In this document: positions 36,850-45,162 of the stretch, piece by piece | Layout of the letters: each line of letters begins with the position of its first letter | Numbering within the stretch: position 1 is the stretch's first letter | NCBI RefSeq assembly: GCF_003386795.1 | Contig: NZ_QTUC01000001.1 | Location: forward strand, 1,240,001 to 1,304,000 | Direction: 5' to 3' | Source of the DNA: Thermasporomyces composti | GTDB taxonomy: Bacteria; Actinomycetota; Actinomycetes; Propionibacteriales; Actinopolymorphaceae | DNA length: 64,000 bases | The notes under the pieces: generated by a model | The model's database searches: none | What the model was told of the DNA's origin: nothing | Seen by the model: the letters and a program-made list of their open reading frames with translations, nothing else | Made by a program: the position numbers and the translations under genes

Positions 36850-36871
36850 GTCTGGCCCTTTTGTGCCAGAC
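36850..36871. promoter_or_regulatory. Palindrome upstream of the XRE gene
   Basis: GTCTGGC-N8-GCCAGAC, perfect 7-bp arms. Further CCAGAC/GTCTGG half sites follow near 36900-36915. Its position in the XRE divergent promoter suggests an XRE operator. Confidence 0.6.
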
Positions 36872-37003
36872 GTGGCAAGCGTTTTCGCCCTACCCAATCG
36901 GGTCAGACCAGACTGAAGATCACTATCAGGGAGGACCGGTTGGGATCACGAAAATTTACATTGGAAGAGATACTTGACCTTACGTGGCGATCCTGTCACT
37001 CTA

Positions 37004-37065
37004 GGAGTCCCTACGGGCCGTCGTAGACCCCGGCCCATTCCCTGCGCGGCGGCCCGTAGGACTCC
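37004..37065 (+). promoter_or_regulatory. Long leader hairpin with competing internal pairing
   Basis: The arms GGAGTCCCTACGGGCCG (37004-37020) and CGGCCCGTAGGACTCC (37050-37065) pair over 16 bp with one bulged C and a 29-nt loop. Inside the loop CGGCCC (37031-37036) can instead pair with GGGCCG (37015-37020), so the left arm has two exclusive partners. It lies 55 nt before the ATG of the 86-aa gene at 37121 and looks like a regulatory leader or attenuator. It matches no riboswitch class I recognise. Confidence 0.6.
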
Positions 37066-37086
37066 AATCTCACTGGAGGCCACCCA

Positions 37087-37102
37087 ACAGGAGGCGTCCT
37101 GT
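37087..37102 (+). promoter_or_regulatory. Second leader hairpin
   Basis: ACAGGA-GGCG-TCCTGT forms a perfect 6-bp stem-tetraloop. It holds an AGGAGG-like sequence in its 5' arm and loop, 18 nt before the ATG at 37121. The functional ribosome site is probably GGAGGG at 37111, just after the hairpin. Confidence 0.5.
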
Positions 37103-37120
37103 GTCTCGACGGAGGGTTCT

Positions 37121-37381
37121 ATGCCCGTCGCCACGTCAGCCATGCCGTGCCGGTTTCAGCTCTATCGACACCGTGATGTGAGCGGGGTATCGGGAACAGG
37201 CGTGGTGGCCTGGGGCACGGTGTATCCCAACGGGAAAGTGAGCCTCGTCTGGTGCGGTCCACGTCCGTCGGTGAACGTGTACGAGTCCCTCGCTGACGTG
37301 ACCGCCATCCATGGCCACGACGGCTCGACCCAGATCATCATGTACGACGAGCTTCCTGACTCCGCGGCCGTGGGCTGGTGA
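37121..37381 (+). CDS. Small conserved-type hypothetical protein
   Basis: 86 aa: CRFQLYRHRDVSGVSGTGVVAWGTVYPNGKVSLVWCGPRPSVNVYESLADVTAIHGHDGSTQIIMYDELPD. It reads as a compact all-beta domain of a type common in actinomycetes (VSGVSGTGVVAWG...G.V.L.W....PS...), with no known function. GGAGGG is 4 nt before the ATG. It is divergent from the XRE/DUF397 pair and has an unusually structured 5' leader. Confidence 0.75.
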   Translation: MPVATSAMPCRFQLYRHRDVSGVSGTGVVAWGTVYPNGKVSLVWCGPRPSVNVYESLADVTAIHGHDGSTQIIMYDELPDSAAVGW

Positions 37382-37473
37382 GCCTCTCCCACCTCGGCAC
37401 TGAACGCGCTCCCGCGCCGTCACCGTGTCCACCCGTACCAGCTCGGGCGTGCCCGCCAGACCACAAGCTGGCG

Positions 37474-38490
37474 TCACGCCAGTCCGGCTTCGGAAAGCAC
37501 GAGGTCGACCAGCGCGTTCGGGTCCGCGACATCAACCGACAGCCCACGTGCGGTAAACCATTCACAGATCCGGCGCGCGTCCCGCTCGAGGAACGGGCGT
37601 CCCTGCGGGTTGACGGCCAGGTCGACGAGCTGCGGCACGTCGATGAACACGAGGTCATCGCCGTCGGCCAACACGTTGTACGCCGACAAGTCCCCGTGGG
37701 TGTAGCCGAGCCGCCCCATCGCCACCATGGCGGCCCGCATCACCTCCCACCAGTGACGCAGCTGGCCAGGTTCGGGGCGAAGCTGCGCCAGCCGGGGAGC
37801 CGGTGTCCCGTCCTCGTCACCGATGAACTCCATCAACACCTCGGTTCCCAGGCACTGCACCGGATACGGGACAGGGACGCCGGCCGACCAGAGGTGGCAC
37901 AGCGCGGCGAACTCCGCGGTCGACCACTGCTGGGCGATGAGGTTGCGACCGAAGTTGGTGCGGCGGTCGATCGCCCGTTGGTCCCGCACTCGTCGCAGTC
38001 GCCGCCCCTCCAGGTAGCTGGCGTCACGGTGGAAGAGCCGGTGGTCGGCTCCCCGATAGCGTTTGGACGCCAACAAGCAACGCCGGTCAGAGCCGGGAAC
38101 ACCCCGTTCGAGTAGGTGGACGTCGGCTTCCTTGCCCGTCTTGAGCACGCCGAGGTCGGTGTCAACGGCGGCGAGCTCGGTGACCAACCATTCCGGATAC
38201 GGCTCGGGGCCACGAGAGCCGTCATCCCACGTCGACCACCGAATCCCCGCCGGCGGCGCGTCGGCGGTCGCAGCGGCCTCGCGCTCCCGGGCGAGGCGCG
38301 CCCGCTGCTCCTCGGTCAGCCGCCCACGCGTGCCAGGAGACGGCTCGTTGTCGGCGCGACGGCGCCGCATCCGCACCGTCGTCGGCAGGTCGGCATCGAC
38401 GTCGGCGAAAGGATCGATGTCCCCGTCGCTTTCCCACCACGACGCGACTCGCGGGCGGTAACGGCGAGGAAAAGAACTGCGCTCACGCAT
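37474..38490 (-). CDS. RIO-family serine protein kinase
   Basis: Bacterial RIO1-like kinase. An Arg/Glu-rich head of about 110 aa precedes the kinase core: VLKTGKEADVHLLERG (glycine-loop region), LASKRYRG with the ATP-anchoring Lys, HGDLSAYNVL (catalytic loop, Asp267) and FIDVPQLV (metal-binding Asp). Length is 338 aa. ATG 38490 has GAAGGAG 6 nt upstream, and this ribosome site is partly locked in a hairpin. Substrate unknown. It is the gene just before the ispE-glmU synteny break. Confidence 0.88.
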   Translation of the reverse strand: MRERSSFPRRYRPRVASWWESDGDIDPFADVDADLPTTVRMRRRRADNEPSPGTRGRLTEEQRARLAREREAAATADAPPAGIRWSTWDDGSRGPEPYPEWLVTELAAVDTDLGVLKTGKEADVHLLERGVPGSDRRCLLASKRYRGADHRLFHRDASYLEGRRLRRVRDQRAIDRRTNFGRNLIAQQWSTAEFAALCHLWSAGVPVPYPVQCLGTEVLMEFIGDEDGTPAPRLAQLRPEPGQLRHWWEVMRAAMVAMGRLGYTHGDLSAYNVLADGDDLVFIDVPQLVDLAVNPQGRPFLERDARRICEWFTARGLSVDVADPNALVDLVLSEAGLA

Positions 38491-38498
38491 GAAAAGCT

Positions 38499-38524
38499 CC
38501 TTCGGAGAACACGTCCTCCGAAGG
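38499..38524 (-). promoter_or_regulatory. Hairpin sequestering the RIO kinase ribosome-binding site
   Basis: On the minus-strand mRNA CCTTCGGAG-GACGTGTT-CTCCGAAGG forms a 9-bp perfect stem whose 3' arm contains most of the Shine-Dalgarno GAAGGAG; AGCTTTTC and the ATG follow. Translation would need the stem to open (heat, a helicase, ribosome or protein). A terminator-like reading (stem plus TTTT) is also possible. The rest of 38525-38770 shows no gene. Confidence 0.65.
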
Positions 38525-38770
38525 GCGATCAGCCTGGCGTCAGCCTCCCGGAGGACCGTCGAGCGAGGTACGTGCTCACCTGAGTCATGGCAGTGACGCA
38601 CCTCCTCTCGAGATCTCCGGACACCTTGGGCACCGCCGAGTCGCGGGCCTTGGAGCAACCTTGCTGCATGGCTCGTCTCGCGCACAACAGGTTTCTCAAG
38701 CGTCCCGTGCCGCGGCGGCCCCTTCCTGGGCCATGACGTGTTGGGCGCGGCGTAGGCGACGCGCGGGTCG

Positions 38771-39682
38771 TCACTGCTCGGAGACGATGCGCGCGCCTGG
38801 GACCGGGCCGGTCGCGATCCGCACCGACGCGCACAGGCCCGACCCGGAGAGCCTCGCCGCGAGATCCGCCGCGTGGTCGGCGTCGCGAGCCAGGAAGGCG
38901 CAGGTCGGGCCGGACCCGGACACGATCGCGCCCACGGCTCCGTACTCCACGCCAGCACCGAGCAGGCCCGCCAGACGCGGCCGGCGCCGCAACGCCGCCG
39001 GCTGCAAGTCATTCGCGAGCGCCCGACCGACGCCTTCGGTGTCGCCGCTCCGCAGCGCGGCCATGAGCGGTCCAGGGACGCGAGGTGGGAGAACGACCAG
39101 GTCCCCGCGCATCCGGTCCAGCTCGGCGTAGACCTCGGGCGTCGACATCCCCTCGGTGTCCAGGCAGAAGACCCAGTTGTAGTGGCCACGCGCCAACGCC
39201 GGCGTCACCACCTCGCCATGGCCGGAGCCCACCGCTGTGCCACCGACCAAGCAGAACGGCACATCACTACCGAGTTCGGCGGCCAGCTCGACCAGTCGTG
39301 ACCGGTCCAGTCCGGTGTTCCACAGGGCGTCGCAGGCGACGAGCGCCGCGGCGGCGTCGGAGCTGCCGCCCGCCATCCCACCCGCGACCGGGATCCCCTT
39401 GCGGATCTCGAAGCGGACACCGGCGTCGACGCCGGTCCGCTCCGCCAACAGCCTCGCCGCACGGATCGCGAGGTTGCTCGCGTCGACCGGAACCTGCGCG
39501 GCGCCCACACCGGTCACCGTCACCGTGAACTCGCCCGCCGGCGCGAGCGTCGCCCGCACATCGTCGAACAAGCTCACCGCCTGGTAGACGCAGGCCAGGT
39601 CGTGGAAACCGTCGGGACGGCGCGGGCCGACCATGAGCGCGAGGTTCACCTTGGCCGGCGTGCGGACGACCACCACACTCAC
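38771..39682 (-). CDS. ispE: 4-diphosphocytidyl-2-C-methyl-D-erythritol kinase
   Basis: GHMP kinase of the MEP isoprenoid pathway, phosphorylating CDP-methylerythritol. The start is [24 protein letters not shown], the ATP-binding GHMP motif is [20 protein letters not shown], and the C-terminal motif is [12 protein letters not shown]. Length is 303 aa. GTG 39682 overlaps the ksgA stop (GTGA). ksgA-ispE coupling is standard in actinobacteria. Confidence 0.96.
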   Translation of the reverse strand: MSVVVVRTPAKVNLALMVGPRRPDGFHDLACVYQAVSLFDDVRATLAPAGEFTVTVTGVGAAQVPVDASNLAIRAARLLAERTGVDAGVRFEIRKGIPVAGGMAGGSSDAAAALVACDALWNTGLDRSRLVELAAELGSDVPFCLVGGTAVGSGHGEVVTPALARGHYNWVFCLDTEGMSTPEVYAELDRMRGDLVVLPPRVPGPLMAALRSGDTEGVGRALANDLQPAALRRRPRLAGLLGAGVEYGAVGAIVSGSGPTCAFLARDADHAADLAARLSGSGLCASVRIATGPVPGARIVSEQ

Positions 39683-40605
39683 GGTCGCTCGTTCCTCTCT
39701 GTGGACGACATACCCCGGTCCAACGCTTCCGCGATCCGCGCGAACGCCTCGATGTCCAGCCGTTCGCCACGCGTGGACGGATCCACACCGGCCGCCCGCA
39801 AGGCTTCTTCGGCCCTCGCCGGTGAACCAGCGAGGTGTGCGAGCGCGGAGCGCAACGTCTTCCGGCGTTGACCGAAGGCGGCGTCGACGATCTGGAAGAC
39901 ACGCTCGCGGGAGGCGGTCGTGCGCGGCGGCTCACGGCGGGTGAAGGCGACCAGGCCCGAGTCAACGTTCGGCTGTGGCCAGAAGATGCTCCGACCGACG
40001 AGGCCAGCTTGTCGAACGTCGGCGTACCACGCCACTTTGACGCTCGGCGCTCCGAAGATCTTCGAACCAGGCGTCGCTGTCAAACGCTCGGCCACCTCCA
40101 CCTGGACCATCACCAACCCGTGACGGACGGAGGGAAGCCGCTCCAGCACCTCCAGCAGGACCGGCACCGCGACGTTGTAGGGAAGGTTGGCGACGAGTGC
40201 GGTCGGCATCACCGGTCCCTCTGGTCCGGGCACCGCGAGCGCGGACGCGGGGATGTCCTGGAGCCGCGTGGCATCGGCGACGATGACCGACAGACGCTCG
40301 GCTCGGTCAGGGGCGTAACGTCGGACCGTCTCCGGGAGCGCCTTGGCGAGGACCTCGTCGATCTCGACGGCGACGACGTGCCTGGCCACCTCCAGCAGAG
40401 CCAACGTCAGCGAGCCGAGGCCTGGACCCACCTCGAGGACGACGTCCTCGGGACCGATCCCCGACGCCCGAACGATGCGCCGGACGGTGTTGGGGTCGGT
40501 GACGAAGTTCTGGCCTCGCTGCTTCGTCGGACGAAGCTGAAGCCGCCGAGCCAGCGAACGCACGTCTGCTGGCCCGAGCAGCCCGACGGAGGTCTCCTCG
40601 CTCAC
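39679..40605 (-). CDS. rsmA: 16S rRNA dimethyladenosine transferase
   Basis: KsgA/RsmA dimethylates the two adjacent adenines in the 3' hairpin of 16S rRNA during 30S maturation. [18 protein letters not shown], the SAM motif [17 protein letters not shown], the catalytic [12 protein letters not shown] and VQVEVAERL are all present. Length is 308 aa with start GTG 40605. It lies between rpfB (63-nt gap) and ispE (4-nt overlap). Confidence 0.96.
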   Translation of the reverse strand: MSEETSVGLLGPADVRSLARRLQLRPTKQRGQNFVTDPNTVRRIVRASGIGPEDVVLEVGPGLGSLTLALLEVARHVVAVEIDEVLAKALPETVRRYAPDRAERLSVIVADATRLQDIPASALAVPGPEGPVMPTALVANLPYNVAVPVLLEVLERLPSVRHGLVMVQVEVAERLTATPGSKIFGAPSVKVAWYADVRQAGLVGRSIFWPQPNVDSGLVAFTRREPPRTTASRERVFQIVDAAFGQRRKTLRSALAHLAGSPARAEEALRAAGVDPSTRGERLDIEAFARIAEALDRGMSSTERNERP

Positions 40606-40668
40606 GCCGGAACGCTACCGGGTCCCCCGGTACGTACGTGTCGACCGCCAGGGTCGTCACCAACAGCG

Positions 40669-41772
40669 TCAGGTGAACAGGCGACTCCCGCACACCGGCC
40701 ACTGTCCGGCACCGGCCCTCTTGTAGAGCAGCTTGGCGCGGTAGGTCTGCTCCTCCGGTGAGGCGTCGATCGGATTGCCGGTGCCTCCGACGGACCGCCA
40801 GGTGGGCAGCGAGAACTGGTAGAGGCCGTAGTAGCCGGCCGGGTTGACCGCCCTGGGGTTTCCGCCCGACTCGCACTGGGCGAGCGCCGCCCAGTTCAGG
40901 TCATCGACGCCACCGCCGACCCGTCCACTACTCGAGGGTCGTTCCTTGGTGCCGACCACGACGATCTTGTCGACCGGCTTGGCGAGCACCCGCTCGGACA
41001 GAACCTCGACCTTGGCCTTGCGGCCGTCGACGTAGGTGACGCGCAGGACGCGCGCCCTGGTGCCGGGCTCCCCCGCACGCTCGACGCGGCTCTCGTCCTC
41101 ATACATCGAGGAGTCGGTCCGGCGGATCGTCTTGAACGGGATGCGCTGGGTCACCGACTGCGTCGTGACCTTGATCCGGGTGATCGTGATCGTGTCGCCG
41201 TCCTCGAGCTGGGTCGGCGCCGGCGGCCGCACACGGTCGTCGGAGTCGACCCGGAGCCCGGCGGCCGCGAGCGCGTCGCGGACGGTGAGGACGGGTGCGG
41301 ACAACGTCGTGGTGGTCTTGTCGTGCTTGATGGTGATGTCCTTGAGCGTCCTCAGCTCGACGTCCAGCCCACGGCGCGCGATGCCCATGGACCGGCTCAC
41401 CGACAGCGTCCCGCCCGTGGCGCGTACTCCGAGGTCCTCGAGGGCTTGCCCGACGTTGCGCGCCGTCACCCAGTGGGTGCGGGTCTCGCCGTCGATGGTG
41501 AGCGTGAGAGGACGTGCGTACCGGACGGCGATGCGAGTGCCGTCGCTGATCGAGGCGGAGGGTGCCGGTGCCACCACGTCACGTGGGCCGACCGAGATGT
41601 CGGCCTCCCGAAGGGCGTCGGCCACCGTGGAGCCGAAGGTATGGTGGGTCTGGACTCTGCCGTCAACGGAGATGGTGACGGCCTTGTCGAGCGCCGCGTA
41701 CACCGCGCCTCCGATCCCCAGCGCACCGAGGATCCCGAGGCCGATGGCGGCGACCAGTCTCTTGCTTCGCAC
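40669..41772 (-). CDS. rpfB: Resuscitation-promoting factor RpfB-like muralytic transglycosylase
   Basis: Cell-wall lytic enzyme that wakes dormant cells. A signal anchor near the N-terminus (LVAAIGLGILGALGIGGAVYAA) is followed by three DUF348 domains (each with VTISVDG/LTLTIDG/ITIKHDK-type strands), a G5 domain (TQSVTQRIPFKTIRR...EPGTRARVLRVTYVDGRKAKVEVLSERV) and the C-terminal Rpf domain LNWAALAQCESGGNPRAVNPAGYYGLYQFSLPTWRSVGG with catalytic Glu in CESGGN. From GTG 41772 it has 367 aa; GTG 41802 is possible. It keeps the tatD-rpfB-ksgA neighbourhood. Confidence 0.93.
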   Translation of the reverse strand: MRSKRLVAAIGLGILGALGIGGAVYAALDKAVTISVDGRVQTHHTFGSTVADALREADISVGPRDVVAPAPSASISDGTRIAVRYARPLTLTIDGETRTHWVTARNVGQALEDLGVRATGGTLSVSRSMGIARRGLDVELRTLKDITIKHDKTTTTLSAPVLTVRDALAAAGLRVDSDDRVRPPAPTQLEDGDTITITRIKVTTQSVTQRIPFKTIRRTDSSMYEDESRVERAGEPGTRARVLRVTYVDGRKAKVEVLSERVLAKPVDKIVVVGTKERPSSSGRVGGGVDDLNWAALAQCESGGNPRAVNPAGYYGLYQFSLPTWRSVGGTGNPIDASPEEQTYRAKLLYKRAGAGQWPVCGSRLFT

Positions 41773-41924
41773 GCTGCTCCGATGCTCGAAGGTTCCGGGC
41801 ACGGGGCTCGAAGCGGCGACCGGCGGGGTGCCCCACACCCGCACCGGACACCGGTCATCGGACCGGCACGGTGGGTACGGCATCCCCCTGGTAAGCCGCC
41901 CGAGGCCACCCGACCCCGGCCAGC

Positions 41925-41936
41925 GTGTCGCGACAC
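41925..41936. promoter_or_regulatory. Palindrome in the rpfB upstream region
   Basis: GTGTCGCGACAC, a perfect 12-bp palindrome about 153 nt upstream of rpfB. A second hairpin, CCGGTC-ATCG-GACCGG, lies at 41851-41866 within the probable leader. The 298-nt gap 41773-42070 holds no other recognisable feature. Confidence 0.4.
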
Positions 41937-42070
41937 TAATCGAGCATCCGGCATCGAGCAACCCAGTGTGAAAATTGTCAGTCGAAAATATTACTCTGCG
42001 TAATCAGAGCGCCATGATGTCGTGAGAACGACGGCGAGCACAGCGGCTCCGCGTCCGCTCTTGGTCGTCG

Positions 42071-42601
42071 TCACAACCGCTCCTGCCCGGCGTCGTACAC
42101 GAGGCCATCGTCGGCCCGGCGGGCCAGCTCGCTCGGTTCGTGCCGAACCAGCCGACCGTCGTGAAAGAGGTGCCAGACATCGACGTCGCGCACCAGCACG
42201 AGGTAGTCGGCGACCATCTGGCGATGGCAGCGCCACCACACCGCCTCCGCGCACATGACCGCCGTCCGCTGCTGGCTCGCCTCGCTGAGCAGGTCATCGA
42301 TCGCCGCCGCGAACTCGGCCGAGCGCATGTGCGCGGCGTACCCCGCGAACGCACGGTGCCGCAACGCGACGTCAGGGCTGTCGGCGGGCGCCTTCCGCCA
42401 GCCGCCGAGGCGGCGTTCCCACCGGTAGCTAATGCCGTGCGCGGGCAGCCACTCCTCGAGCGCGGCGCGGGCGACGTGGGGGTTGCGCCGACTGCCCGGT
42501 GCGGTGCGGATGTCGACCAGCCGCTCGACCCTCGCGTCCCGAAGCAGGTCGACGATCCGGTCAGCGCTCGCGGTGCCGTGCCCGAAGGTGAGAACCTCCA
42601 C
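42071..42601 (-). CDS. DUF488 family protein
   Basis: 176-aa protein beginning VEVLTFGHGTASADRIVDLLRDARVERLVDIRTAPGSRRNPHV with the signature CAEAVWWRCHRQMVADYL. Both are DUF488 hallmarks (an FGHGT start and a Cys-x-Glu-Ala...Cys-His-Arg motif suggesting a metal or thiol site). Function unknown. GTG 42601 is used. It is inserted between tatD and rpfB, which are normally adjacent. Confidence 0.88.
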   Translation of the reverse strand: MEVLTFGHGTASADRIVDLLRDARVERLVDIRTAPGSRRNPHVARAALEEWLPAHGISYRWERRLGGWRKAPADSPDVALRHRAFAGYAAHMRSAEFAAAIDDLLSEASQQRTAVMCAEAVWWRCHRQMVADYLVLVRDVDVWHLFHDGRLVRHEPSELARRADDGLVYDAGQERL

Positions 42602-42656
42602 CGCACCCCCTGCGCTGGTCCCCGGCGCCGCGACCCCTCGTCCCAGGACTCCCGTC

Positions 42657-43520
42657 TCAGGCGGCTTCCCAGCTGCCGAAGACCTCCTCGGTCGCGGCCG
42701 CGATCGCCGCGCACAGGGTCTCCTCGTCGACGTCCTTCACCCGCGCCATACACCGCACGGTGAGGGGGATGAGGTAGCTGGCGTTCGGCCGACCTCGGTA
42801 CGGCACCGGCGTGAGGTACGGGGCGTCCGTCTCGACCAGGAGCCGCTCGAGGGGGACGACGGCGAGCGCGTCCCTCAAGTTCTGGGCGTTCTTGAACGTC
42901 ACGTTGCCCGCGAACGACAGGTAGTAACCACGCCGGACACACTCCCGCGCCATCGCTGGGTCGCCCGAGAAGCAGTGCATGAGCACCCGGTCAGGTGCGC
43001 CCTCCTCGGCCAACACCCGCAGGACGTCCTCGTGGGCGTCGCGGTCGTGGATCACCAGCGTCCGGTCGTACTGCTTGGCCAACGCGATGTGGGCGCGGAA
43101 CGCCTCCTCCTGGACCTTCCAGCCCTCCTCGGTGGTCCGGAAGTGATCCAGGCCGGTTTCGCCGACCGCACGGACCCGGGGATTCGACCGGACGAGCTCC
43201 TCGATCTCCGCGAGCGCGGCGTCCAACTGCCCAGCGGCCGCAAGGCGAGGGGCCTCGTTGGGATGCAACGCGACCCCCGCCAGCAGGGCGGGGTGTCGGG
43301 TCGCCGCGTGCGACGCCCACCGAGCGCCGCGCACGTCGCAGCCGATCTGGACGACGCGCGGAACCCCGACCGCCGCTGCCCGCTCCACGGCCGCCTCGAC
43401 GGCCGCCCAGTCGTCAGGCCCTTCCGCGATGTCGAGGTGACAGTGGGAGTCGGCCACCGGGACCGGCAACGGCTCCGGAGGCTCCGGTCGCCCACCGCGG
43501 CGGCTCGACGCCTGCGTCAC
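42657..43520 (-). CDS. tatD: TatD-family metal-dependent DNase
   Basis: TIM-barrel metallo-hydrolase. Metal ligands are visible in DSHCHLD (His-x-His), AVGETGLDHFR (Glu), LVIHDRDAHED (His), MHCFSGDP (His) and LVETDAPYL (Asp). Length is 287 aa. GTG 43520 overlaps the metG stop (GTGA). The metG-tatD-rpf order is conserved in actinobacteria. Confidence 0.95.
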   Translation of the reverse strand: MTQASSRRGGRPEPPEPLPVPVADSHCHLDIAEGPDDWAAVEAAVERAAAVGVPRVVQIGCDVRGARWASHAATRHPALLAGVALHPNEAPRLAAAGQLDAALAEIEELVRSNPRVRAVGETGLDHFRTTEEGWKVQEEAFRAHIALAKQYDRTLVIHDRDAHEDVLRVLAEEGAPDRVLMHCFSGDPAMARECVRRGYYLSFAGNVTFKNAQNLRDALAVVPLERLLVETDAPYLTPVPYRGRPNASYLIPLTVRCMARVKDVDEETLCAAIAAATEEVFGSWEAA

Positions 43521-45133
43521 GACGTCTCGGACTCCTCGATCCGCGGGAACAACGGCTCACCCTTGGTGAGCACAGACCCCGGCGGCAGGATGCCCCACCG
43601 ACCCGCGTTGGTGAGCGGCTGAGCCTCGATCGGACCGAGGTCGGACTCCGCGCCGAGCTGCTTCCACAGCGTGGTGGTGGCCTTCGGCATGAACGGATGG
43701 TGGAGCACCGCGATGCCCCGCAGCGCCTCGGCGGCCGTGTAGAGGATGGTGGCGAGGCGCTCCTGAGCCTGCGGGGAGTCGTCCTTGGCGACCTTCCACG
43801 GCTCCTGCTCGGTGAGATAGCCGTTGACCGCGTCGACGAGCTCGTCGATCGCCGCGAGCGCCTCGTGGAACCGAAGCCCCACCACCGCGTCGTCGGCCAC
43901 CCGCACGGTCTCGGCCAGCTTGTCGGCGATCGCCTGCTCGGCCGGTCCGACGCTGGCGGCGGCCGGGAGCACGCCGCCGAAGTAGCGCCCCACCATCGCG
44001 GTCACCCGCGCGGCGAGGTTGCCCAACCCGTTGGCCAACTCGGAGGAGTAGACGGCGCTCAGGTGCTCCCACGAGAACGAGCCGTCGGAGCCGAACTGGA
44101 TCGCCCGCAGGAAGTAGTAGCGCAGCGCGTCGGCGCCGAAGGTGTCGACGATCTGGCTGGGCGCGATGCCGGTCAGCTTCGTCTTGCTCATCTTCTCCCC
44201 GCCCACGAGCAGCCAGCCGTGGGCGAAGACGGTCTTCGGCAGCGGAAGGCCCGCCGCCATGAGCATCGCCGGCCAGATGACCGCGTGGAAGCGGAGGATG
44301 TCCTTGCCGACCAGGTGGACATCGGCCGGCCACAGCCGCTTGAACAGCAGCGGATCGGTGCGATACCCGGCCGCGGTGACGTAGTTGAGGAGAGCGTCGA
44401 TCCAGACGTAGAGGACGTGGTCATCGTCCCACGGCACGGGGATACCCCAGTCGAACGTCGACCGGGTGATCGAGAGGTCCTGCAACCCCTGCTTGACGAA
44501 CGCGATGACCTCGTTGCGAGCGCTCTCCGGCTGGATGAACTCCGGATGCTTCTCGTAGTGGTCGAGCAGCTTCTCGGTGTACTCCGAGAGCCGGAAGAAG
44601 TAGTTGGTCTCCGACAGCATCTCGACCGGACGACCGTGCACCGGGCACAGGCGCGCGCCGTCCTCCCCCTCCACCAGCTCCGAGGGGATCTTGAACTCCT
44701 CGCAGCTGACGCAGTAGGGCCCCTCGTAGGTACCCGGGTAGACCTGACCGGCGTCGTACAGATGCTGCCAGAACTCCCGGACCCGCTCGGTGTGCCGGCT
44801 CTCGGTGGTTCGGATGAAGTCGTCCGGACTCGCCTCGATCGTGTCGAGCACCGGCTTCCAGGCGCTCTCCACCAGCCGGTCGGCCCACTCCCGGGGCCGC
44901 ATGCCCTTGGCCTCGGCACTGCGCATGACCTTCTGGCCGTGCTCATCGGTGCCGGTGAGGAACCACACCGACTCGCCGCGCTGCCGATGCCACCGGGCCA
45001 GGACGTCGGCCGCGACAGTGGTATAGGCATGCCCGATATGCGGCGCGTCGTTCACGTAGTAGATCGGGGTCGTGACATAGAACGCCTTGCCTTCGCCGGC
45101 GTTCGGGCGCTGCTTCGCGGCGGCATCCTCCAT
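43517..45133 (-). CDS. metG: Methionyl-tRNA synthetase
   Basis: Class I synthetase charging tRNA-Met. The HIGH motif is PHIGHAYTT, the zinc knuckle is CVSCEEF...CPVHGRPV with the second pair reduced to Cys-x-x-His, WIDALLNYV is present, and the KMSKS motif GEKMSKTKLTG is near residue 315. From ATG 45133 (AGGA 8 nt upstream) it has 538 aa and no C-terminal tRNA-binding domain, as in mycobacteria. GTG 45166, overlapping the rsmI stop, is an alternative start. Confidence 0.95.
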   Translation of the reverse strand: MEDAAAKQRPNAGEGKAFYVTTPIYYVNDAPHIGHAYTTVAADVLARWHRQRGESVWFLTGTDEHGQKVMRSAEAKGMRPREWADRLVESAWKPVLDTIEASPDDFIRTTESRHTERVREFWQHLYDAGQVYPGTYEGPYCVSCEEFKIPSELVEGEDGARLCPVHGRPVEMLSETNYFFRLSEYTEKLLDHYEKHPEFIQPESARNEVIAFVKQGLQDLSITRSTFDWGIPVPWDDDHVLYVWIDALLNYVTAAGYRTDPLLFKRLWPADVHLVGKDILRFHAVIWPAMLMAAGLPLPKTVFAHGWLLVGGEKMSKTKLTGIAPSQIVDTFGADALRYYFLRAIQFGSDGSFSWEHLSAVYSSELANGLGNLAARVTAMVGRYFGGVLPAAASVGPAEQAIADKLAETVRVADDAVVGLRFHEALAAIDELVDAVNGYLTEQEPWKVAKDDSPQAQERLATILYTAAEALRGIAVLHHPFMPKATTTLWKQLGAESDLGPIEAQPLTNAGRWGILPPGSVLTKGEPLFPRIEESETS

Positions 45134-45162
45134 ATGCGCGATCCTAGGGACTCCTGTCACAC

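Noticed and set aside
37378-38115. Plus-strand 245-codon frame opposite the RIO kinase gene
   Set aside because: It is antisense to a gene with clear kinase motifs, shows no domain features, and has His/Arg/Val-rich shadow composition.
41773-42070. c-di-AMP (ydaO) riboswitch before rpfB
   Set aside because: I looked for the conserved segments on the minus strand and could not find them; only short hairpins and a palindrome are present.
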